Positions 7,716 to 13,693 of a stretch of 13,693 nucleotides of DNA are shown one piece after another; within the stretch, counting starts at the first letter, position 1, and each line of letters starts with the position of its first letter. The position numbers and the translations under genes were made by a program. The notes beneath the pieces are model-generated. The model saw only the letters and a program-made list of their open reading frames with translations. It was not told where the DNA came from and made no database searches. The DNA is from Chromatiales bacterium (GTDB taxonomy: Bacteria > Pseudomonadota > Gammaproteobacteria > UBA6429 > Thiohalophilaceae): the NCBI GenBank assembly GCA_027070385.1, contig JALXDW010000384.1, forward strand, positions 1 to 13,693, in the 5' to 3' direction.

Positions 7716-8459
7716 ATGCATAAGCCTGTCAAAAAACCACTCTACAAACCAGCCATAATTGGTTTAGGCTTGATTCTGTTGTCTCTGATTATTGCGATGT
7801 CAGGGCCGTTGGGAAGTCGTATCGGCTGGTGGAATTATGATTTCGCTGTCATCATACTTAAATGGTCAGCCTATCTGGGAATTGCAGCTTCAGTACTGTG
7901 TTTGTCCGGACTTGTCATGGCACGTCCCGGTGGCAAACGACGTGGCTTTATTTACAGTCTATTAGGTTTAATAATTATCATACCGATGCTGCTTTTTTTA
8001 CAAGCATGGAAAGAAGCCAAGCAAACCTCTGCACCTATTTCAGATATTACCACCAGTCCGGAAAATCCCCCCTCTTTCTGGTCTGCACCTAACTCTCGAA
8101 TATATGGCGGCTTTGAAACCGAAACCTACCAGAATGAATTTTATCCTGACATCAAACCATTAGTATTACCTTTAGCTGCTAACAAAGCCTTTGATCTTGT
8201 GATTGAAGTAATGCATGAGAAAGGCTGGAAGCTTTGGGATCCTGACCGAAATGAAATGCAAATCGAAGCAACTGCTTCAACATTCTGGTTTGGTTTTAAA
8301 GATGACGTGATAGTACGTATTACTGAAATTGATAACAATCACAGCCGAATTGACATGCGTTCTACTTCCCGTTCCACAGGGGGGGATGGTGGTACTAATG
8401 CAAATAGAATTCGGGATTTTTTCAAGGCACTTAAACGCAAAGCCGGTCTTACTGGATAA
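7716..8459 (+). CDS. membrane protein with DUF1499 domain
   Basis: A 247-residue protein with three predicted membrane helices (about residues 11-30, 43-68 and 76-97) followed by a soluble DUF1499 domain from about 104 to 242. Family features are PISDITTSPENPPSF (107-121), FWFGFKDDVIVRIT (190-203) and the closing segment from DMRSTS (213-218) to NANRIRDFF (228-236). The function of DUF1499 is not established, so no activity is proposed. The start at 7716 is supported by AAGGA at 7703-7707, eight bases upstream; an ATG at 7711 is out of frame. A run of seven G at 8379-8385 lies inside the domain, but the frame around it matches the family pattern, so it is not an error. The last 11 bases overlap the end of the convergent ggt gene. 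It lies 93 bases after mutM and may have its own weak promoter. Confidence 0.82.
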   Translation: MHKPVKKPLYKPAIIGLGLILLSLIIAMSGPLGSRIGWWNYDFAVIILKWSAYLGIAASVLCLSGLVMARPGGKRRGFIYSLLGLIIIIPMLLFLQAWKEAKQTSAPISDITTSPENPPSFWSAPNSRIYGGFETETYQNEFYPDIKPLVLPLAANKAFDLVIEVMHEKGWKLWDPDRNEMQIEATASTFWFGFKDDVIVRITEIDNNHSRIDMRSTSRSTGGDGGTNANRIRDFFKALKRKAGLTG

Positions 8460-10140
8460 TAATGGATTTACCCTCACCACGGGAATCGCTGGCTGCTGTT
8501 ACTTGAGTGTTTCTACGGATCACAAGCTGCATATTGCCATAGCTACCCTGTAACACTTTTATATGATGCTTCATTTGTTGCAGTTTTTGACGAATAGCTA
8601 TATTAATCGCAGCTTTTTCTGCCTGAATCACATCCGGTAAGTACTGATGATGATAGCGCGGCATATTAACAATATTTTCTGCTTCCATACCTTGCACAAA
8701 ACCAAGTATACCCCGCAATACCATGGAAATAATACGACTGCCACCAGGAGTACCTATAACCGCATAGTCACCGTTATTTACATTTTCAATAATTGTCGGG
8801 GACATGCTTGATAACATGCGCTTACCGGGTGCAATCCCATTATTCTGATTCCCCACCAGACCATAAACATTCGGTACCCCGGGTTTGGCCGAAAAGTCAT
8901 CCATCTCATCGTTCAGTAATACCCCTGTTCCCGGGGGAACAAAACAACTCCCAAAAGGATAATTAATACTTAATGTTGCTGATACTTTATTGCCATCCTT
9001 ATCAACAACAGAAAAGTGGGTTGTATGTTGCCCTTGTGCAACCGGCACCGCTGCTTTCAACATTGAACTGGGGGTTGCACTTTTTAAAGAAATATTTTTG
9101 GCCAACTGTTTTGCATAAGACTTGCTGGTGAGTTTTCTTATGGGAATTGAAATAAAGTCGCTATCACCCAAAAATTCAGCACGGTCACGATAAGCCCGAC
9201 GCATCGCTTCTACAACAAGATGTATTCGTTTAGCAGGCTGCATGGTTTCTAATGGATATTGTTCCAGGATATTCAGCATGGATACCAAAGCAATCCCACC
9301 TGAAGAAGGTGGTGCGGCCGAAATGACTTTATAATTTTTATAGTGCCCGGTAATTGGCTGGCGTTCCTTGATTTGATAGTTTGCCAAATCTTGCATACTC
9401 CAGATACCGTTTGCCGCTCGTGTACCATTGACCAACGCCTTTGCAATCTTGCCCTGATAAAAACCGGCATGGCCTTGTTGTGCAATAGCCCGCAACGTTT
9501 TTGCCAGATCCGGTTGTTTTATGACATGTCCCAGGTGGGGTACTTTATTATGAAATAAAAATATACTTGCTGCTGCGGGTGACTGGCGTAATGCTTTTAA
9601 ACGAAAACGCACCATACGCTGATACATGGGTGACACTTTAAAACCTTGCTGCGCAACTTTAATTGCCGGAGCCAATGACTGATGTAATGGTAAACGCCCG
9701 TATTTTCGGGCAATGTGAACCAGTGCCGCAGGCTCACCCGGTATCCCGGCGGCAAGCGCACCATTGATAGATAAACCTTTTATTACATGACCATTAACAT
9801 CCTGGTACAAATTTTCCGTTGCAGCCAGTGGTGCTGTTTCACGACCGTCAATCATAATGTTCTTTTTGGTTTTTCCAGCTTGCAGCAACGAGAATCCCCC
9901 GCCACCAAGACCGGAGCTGAATGGTTCGACCACCGCTAATGTTGCACTGATAGCAACCGCAGCATCAAAAGCATTACCACCTTGCTCAAATATTTTCTGG
10001 CCGGCAAAAGTAGCAGCGGGATGGGCTGTCGCAATGGCTGCTTGCTGATTACGGGCATCAACAGCCGAAGGTTTAATAGCAACAGTTAAAAGGACTGAAA
10101 GAAAAATCAACGGAACATAATTTGCTGAATTTTTTTTCAT
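8449..10140 (-). CDS. ggt: gamma-glutamyltransferase, secreted precursor
   Basis: A 563-residue periplasmic enzyme that splits the gamma-glutamyl bond of glutathione and related compounds, passing the glutamyl group to water or an amino acid. Residues 1-29 look like a Sec signal peptide (MKKN, hydrophobic core, cleavage after VDA). The precursor should cut itself before T373 in QHTTHFSVVD, which frees this threonine as the nucleophile and leaves large and small subunits. R100 in DGRETAP, N393, D414 in the MDDF stretch, SSM at 444-446 and GG at 466-467 match substrate-binding positions of the E. coli enzyme. The lid-loop region (NDEMDDFSAKPGVPNVYG) is present, as in E. coli. Length is near the usual 560-580. 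AAGGT sits six bases before ATG 10140. It follows the ferredoxin gene by 87 bases and may have its own promoter. It converges on and overlaps the DUF1499 gene. Likely role: recovery of cysteine and glutamate from exported glutathione. Confidence 0.95.
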   Translation of the reverse strand: MKKNSANYVPLIFLSVLLTVAIKPSAVDARNQQAAIATAHPAATFAGQKIFEQGGNAFDAAVAISATLAVVEPFSSGLGGGGFSLLQAGKTKKNIMIDGRETAPLAATENLYQDVNGHVIKGLSINGALAAGIPGEPAALVHIARKYGRLPLHQSLAPAIKVAQQGFKVSPMYQRMVRFRLKALRQSPAAASIFLFHNKVPHLGHVIKQPDLAKTLRAIAQQGHAGFYQGKIAKALVNGTRAANGIWSMQDLANYQIKERQPITGHYKNYKVISAAPPSSGGIALVSMLNILEQYPLETMQPAKRIHLVVEAMRRAYRDRAEFLGDSDFISIPIRKLTSKSYAKQLAKNISLKSATPSSMLKAAVPVAQGQHTTHFSVVDKDGNKVSATLSINYPFGSCFVPPGTGVLLNDEMDDFSAKPGVPNVYGLVGNQNNGIAPGKRMLSSMSPTIIENVNNGDYAVIGTPGGSRIISMVLRGILGFVQGMEAENIVNMPRYHHQYLPDVIQAEKAAINIAIRQKLQQMKHHIKVLQGSYGNMQLVIRRNTQVTAASDSRGEGKSIIIQ

Positions 10141-10204
10141 TACTCAACCTTTTTTACTGTTTGTAAAGACATGTTTTTCTGTCACACAAATACAGCGACG
10201 TCAT

Positions 10205-10213
10205 TTTATAGCA
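10205..10213 (-). promoter_or_regulatory. candidate extended -10 promoter for ggt
   Basis: On the minus strand this reads TGCTATAAA, an extended -10 box (TGn followed by TATAAA), about 65 bases before the ggt start. The -35 region (GTTAAA, 16-base spacer) is poor, as is common for extended -10 promoters. It lies in the 87-base gap after the ferredoxin gene, where an independent promoter would make sense. Confidence 0.4.
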
Positions 10214-10227
10214 TGAGGAATGTGTAT

Positions 10228-10518
<291 letters not shown>

Positions 10519-10523
10519 CTATT

Positions 10524-11024
<501 letters not shown>

Positions 11025-11588
11025 CTATTGCTTTATAAACAGATAATATGCCACATCACCTGCTTTTTTACGACGATGCTCGGTCCAGTTACCAGGAACA
11101 GTGGGTAATTCTTCTTTTGCACCTGCTTCGACATAAATCATTGCCCCTGAATGCAAACAGTCTGTCATCGACAATGATTCAAAACAATATTGTAACAAAT
11201 CAGAAGCAAAGGGTGGATCCAGAAAAATAACATCAAATTTTTGTGTATTTTGATTCAAAAAACTAAGCGCATCCATTTGTAAAAAAATACCGCTGGTTGT
11301 TTTTAACAACGTAGCATGTTGCTTCAACGTTGAAATAATTGTTGCATCGCGATCACACATAGTAACCTGAGCTGCTCCACGCGATAAAGCTTCAAAACCC
11401 AAGGCACCACTGCCAGCAAAAAGATCCAGACAATGTGCCCCCCGTATAACCGGTGCTAACCAGTTAAACAATGTTTCTCGAACACGTGCCGGCGTGGGTC
11501 GAATGGCATCAACTTTAGGAAAAGATAGTTTTCGCCCACGCCACTGCCCACCAATAATACGCAAGCTGTTTTCAGTTGCTTTGGCCAT
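11025..11588 (-). CDS. rsmD: 16S rRNA (guanine966-N2)-methyltransferase RsmD
   Basis: A 187-residue S-adenosylmethionine-dependent enzyme that methylates N2 of G966 in 16S rRNA of the small ribosomal subunit. The N-terminal family signature LRIIGGQWRGRKL (9-21) leads into RPTPARVRETLFNWL (30-44). Motif I for SAM binding is DLFAGSGALGFEALSRGA (55-72), and the catalytic DPPF is at 124-127. Length is typical. Its ATG lies only three bases after the stop of the upstream M16 gene and lacks a good ribosome site, so translation is probably coupled to that gene. coaD follows 21 bases downstream. Co-transcription of rsmD with M16 peptidases is common in gammaproteobacteria and seems to be a shared transcript rather than a shared function. 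Confidence 0.96.
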   Translation of the reverse strand: MAKATENSLRIIGGQWRGRKLSFPKVDAIRPTPARVRETLFNWLAPVIRGAHCLDLFAGSGALGFEALSRGAAQVTMCDRDATIISTLKQHATLLKTTSGIFLQMDALSFLNQNTQKFDVIFLDPPFASDLLQYCFESLSMTDCLHSGAMIYVEAGAKEELPTVPGNWTEHRRKKAGDVAYYLFIKQ

Positions 11589-11591
11589 TAA

Positions 11592-12953
11592 TTATTTTTT
11601 GTCTTTGACTGTCTGACCCACAGTAACAGTGATCAGTTTATCCGGGTGAATACGACGACTAAAAGCATCCTTAATCATTCCGGTAGTAACCGCATTCACT
11701 TTATCATTAAACGTATTCAGATAATCCAATGGCAGGTTATAAAAACCAATGACTGATAAATATTCAGCAATGTCTTTGTTACTGTCCACTCTCAAAGCAA
11801 AACCACCGGTTATATTTTTCTTTGAATGTTGTAATTCCTCTTCTGTCGGGCCTTTTTCAATAAAGTCTTTCAGCAATTTATTTAACAATTCCAGCGCTTG
11901 CACAGTATTTTTATTTCGAGTTTGCATACCCATCGTAAAAGGCCCTGTTGCCAGCATCGGAGAAAAATAGCTGTAACTACTGTAGGCCAAACCACGTTTT
12001 TCACGAATTTCCTGCATAATACGTGAACCAAAACCACTACCACCCAGAATATGATTACCAACATATAAACTGAAATAATCCGCATCACCCCGTTTCATCC
12101 CGGGCTGGCCAACCAGAATATGTGTTTGTGTTGAAGCATATTCTTTATGAATGTATTGTGCTTTGGTAGGCAAGCCAACATCTGCCAGCTTTTCTGCTGC
12201 CTTACCATTGCTTAAACCACTGGTTATCTCTTCGACCAAGACATTTGCCTGTGACTGTGTCACATTACCTACAATCGCAACTGTTAAATTATTGGCAACA
12301 TAATATTGTTTATAAAATTGTTTCAGAGCATCGGTACTAATAGCGGTTACGCTTTCTTTTGTTCCCAGGGTAGGCTGAGCATAAGGATGCCCTTTGAATA
12401 CAGCAGCATAAAAGGCCTCGCTTGCTATACTACCCGGTGATTGCAACCGATTTTGAATGGAAATAAGCTGCTGTGCTTTTTGACGTTTCACTTCATTTAT
12501 TTTAAATGCCGGTTGCGATACCACTACTTTAAAAGTCGCAATAGCCTGATCCAGTAATTTTTTTTCGGTTAAACTGCGTAAACTGACAATGGCCATATCA
12601 CGCAAGGATGCGGTTGAAAAATTTGCTCCCACTGCTTCAAAGCGTTCAGCAATTTCATCAGTTGACCATTTTCCAGCACTTTGTGACAACATCGTATTGG
12701 TTAACTGAGCAATACCCGGCTGCGCTTTATCACGTGCGCTACCGGCATTAAATACCAGACGAATATCAATCATCGGTAATTGCGGGGCATGTACAAACAG
12801 TACTTTCGCACCTTTCGATGAATGCCATGTCTGAATTTTTATCCCCTCACCCTGCGTACTGGTGACAATGGTTGTATCTGTTTCATTTTCTTTGGAACAT
12901 GAAACAGATAAAAATCCCAACAATAAAAATAAAAATAGATTCCGTAAAGTCAT
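11592..12953 (-). CDS. M16 family protein lacking the zinc-binding motif, probable lipoprotein
   Basis: A 453-residue member of the insulinase/pitrilysin-like (M16) family. The N-terminus is a hydrophobic signal ending in FLSVSC; C19 fits a permissive lipoprotein box, so the protein is probably anchored in the envelope. In active M16 enzymes the text after the GSAR segment carries HxxEH. Here the equivalent stretch is GIAQLTNTML, with QLTNT at 83-87, so both histidines and the glutamate are lost. The C-terminal half keeps REKRGLAYSSYSY (317-329), whose arginine and tyrosine help bind substrate in partner subunits. This is the pattern of the non-catalytic half of heterodimeric M16 proteases, and the gene directly follows a second M16 gene. 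The start at 12953 is supported by AGGA eight bases upstream. No protease activity of its own should be assumed. Its natural substrate is unknown. Confidence 0.92.
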   Translation of the reverse strand: MTLRNLFLFLLLGFLSVSCSKENETDTTIVTSTQGEGIKIQTWHSSKGAKVLFVHAPQLPMIDIRLVFNAGSARDKAQPGIAQLTNTMLSQSAGKWSTDEIAERFEAVGANFSTASLRDMAIVSLRSLTEKKLLDQAIATFKVVVSQPAFKINEVKRQKAQQLISIQNRLQSPGSIASEAFYAAVFKGHPYAQPTLGTKESVTAISTDALKQFYKQYYVANNLTVAIVGNVTQSQANVLVEEITSGLSNGKAAEKLADVGLPTKAQYIHKEYASTQTHILVGQPGMKRGDADYFSLYVGNHILGGSGFGSRIMQEIREKRGLAYSSYSYFSPMLATGPFTMGMQTRNKNTVQALELLNKLLKDFIEKGPTEEELQHSKKNITGGFALRVDSNKDIAEYLSVIGFYNLPLDYLNTFNDKVNAVTTGMIKDAFSRRIHPDKLITVTVGQTVKDKK

Positions 12954-12970
12954 TCTCTGTTTCCTGATAA

Positions 12971-13000
12971 ATTATAAATTTTGCATTGTTTGTTTATCAT
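12971..13000 (-). promoter_or_regulatory. possible promoter between the two M16 genes
   Basis: On the minus strand a perfect TATAAT (12971-12976) is preceded at 18 bases by ATGATA (12995-13000). It lies in the 77-base gap between the M16 genes. A transcript starting about seven bases downstream would begin at or inside the ribosome site of the next gene, which weakens the case; the match may be chance in AT-rich sequence. Confidence 0.25.
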
Positions 13001-13030
13001 GACTGCAGTTGCAGAAATAATAGTCTTTAA

Positions 13031-13693
13031 TTATTTGCTTTGCTGTGGCTCCAGCAATGCAATGGTTTTTTGAGTATCTACAAAATATTTCCTTGCAACT
13101 TTTTGTACTTGTTCTGCAGTAACAGCACGAATTTTCCCCAGATATTCATCGGCTAATGTCCATGGTAAACCCACTGTTTCAAGTTGCCCAAGATTCATCG
13201 CCTGATAAAAAATAGAATCCTTTTCATATACATTCCCTGCAACCACCTGAGCCTTGACTCGCTGTAATTCTTTTTCAGTCACCGGTTCGTCTTTCAGCTT
13301 TTTAATTTGTTTGTATAATGCTTTTTCAATATCTGCCAGACTGAATTTGGCCGATGGAATCGCATCAAAGATAAACAAACCTGATTGTCGTGAAATCATG
13401 TCATAACTGACATCTGCACTGGCTGCCATTTGCGCACCACGTACCAGTTCTTTCGGTAAGCGCGCACTGTCACCACCGCTTAATATACCGGCTAATACTT
13501 CCAGCGCGTACGGTTCCCAACTCTGTTTGGCCGTATTTAAGGAGGGTACCTTATAACCCATTATCAAATAAGGCAGCTTTGCCGGCACTTTGATGGTAAT
13601 ACGACGTTCACCGTACTGTGGCGCTTCAATACGTGGTTTTAATCGAGGTAAATCTTTACCGGGGGTTAATGGCCCATAATATTTTTTAGCCAG
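13031..13693 (-). CDS. M16 family zinc peptidase, C-terminal part only
   Basis: The frame is open from the right edge to the stop at 13031-13033, giving 220 residues that form the C-terminal half of an M16 peptidase. The internal GTG at 13588 is not a start: the frame continues upstream to the edge as LAKKYYGPLTPGKDLPRLKP, the normal linker after the catalytic domain. Recognisable C-terminal-domain features are the segment around YLIMGYKVPSL, then EVLAGILSGGDSARLPKEL, and later KARV-like and DEYLGKIRAVTAEQVQ stretches. The HxxEH zinc motif would lie in the missing N-terminal half, so catalytic activity is inferred, not seen. Such enzymes degrade peptides in the periplasm or envelope. It is the first visible gene of the minus-strand run and pairs with the zinc-less M16 protein 77 bases downstream. 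Confidence 0.88.
   Translation of the reverse strand: MAKKYYGPLTPGKDLPRLKPRIEAPQYGERRITIKVPAKLPYLIMGYKVPSLNTAKQSWEPYALEVLAGILSGGDSARLPKELVRGAQMAASADVSYDMISRQSGLFIFDAIPSAKFSLADIEKALYKQIKKLKDEPVTEKELQRVKAQVVAGNVYEKDSIFYQAMNLGQLETVGLPWTLADEYLGKIRAVTAEQVQKVARKYFVDTQKTIALLEPQQSK

Noticed and set aside
8379..8385. Run of seven G inside the DUF1499 gene as a possible frameshift
   Set aside because: The frame before and after the run both fit the DUF1499 family pattern, and the gene ends at normal length.
8443..8455. CCGGT-CTT-ACTGG as a two-way terminator
   Set aside because: The stem is five pairs including a G-T pair and lacks T-runs on both sides.
13003..13014. CTGCA-GT-TGCAG inverted repeat between the M16 genes
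   Set aside because: A two-base loop is too tight for a hairpin and no T-run follows; it could be a protein site, but nothing supports that.
13586..13588. GTG as the start of a short 185-codon M16 gene
   Set aside because: The frame stays open to the right edge with typical M16 linker sequence, so this is an internal valine codon of a longer gene.

Overview
The window reads as chromosomal DNA of a moderately AT-leaning gammaproteobacterium. The best clues are the housekeeping proteins. MutM, CoaD and gamma-glutamyltransferase resemble the E. coli proteins over their whole length. The small ferredoxin is of the YfhL / Allochromatium vinosum type. The neighbourhood M16-M16-rsmD-coaD-ferredoxin close to mutM is, as I recall, common in gammaproteobacteria such as Pseudomonas. 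I see no insertion sequence, phage gene, tRNA, rRNA or CRISPR array, and no gene-free stretch longer than about 100 bases.

Layout. (1) 1-2648, minus strand: a HyuA-family hydantoinase/oxoprolinase subunit whose C-terminus is cut by the left edge, preceded in transcription order by a globin-coupled diguanylate cyclase. (2) 2738-7622, plus strand: a tight five-gene run made of a GldA-like ABC ATPase, a GldF-like ABC-2 permease, a GldG-like auxiliary protein, a DUF4340 membrane-anchored protein and the DNA glycosylase MutM. (3) 7716-8459, plus strand: a membrane protein with a DUF1499 domain, overlapping tail-to-tail with the next block. (4) 8449-13693, minus strand, in transcription order: an M16 zinc peptidase (N-terminus cut by the right edge), a second M16 protein lacking the zinc motif, rsmD, coaD, a 2[4Fe-4S] ferredoxin and a secreted gamma-glutamyltransferase.

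How the genes work together. The ABC ATPase, permease, GldG-like and DUF4340 proteins very likely form one inner-membrane complex with a large periplasmic part. Its substrate cannot be read from the sequence. MutM appears to ride on the same transcript without a functional link. The two M16 proteins look like a catalytic/non-catalytic pair acting in the cell envelope. rsmD (16S rRNA methylation), coaD (coenzyme A synthesis) and the ferredoxin form a housekeeping string. The globin-cyclase gives the cell a gas- or redox-responsive source of cyclic di-GMP. Its divergent placement next to the ABC operon is the most suggestive regulatory arrangement here.

I found no convincing new biological system. 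The points most worth following are the uncharacterised GldAFG-DUF4340 complex next to an oxygen-sensor-type diguanylate cyclase, and the zinc-less M16 partner.
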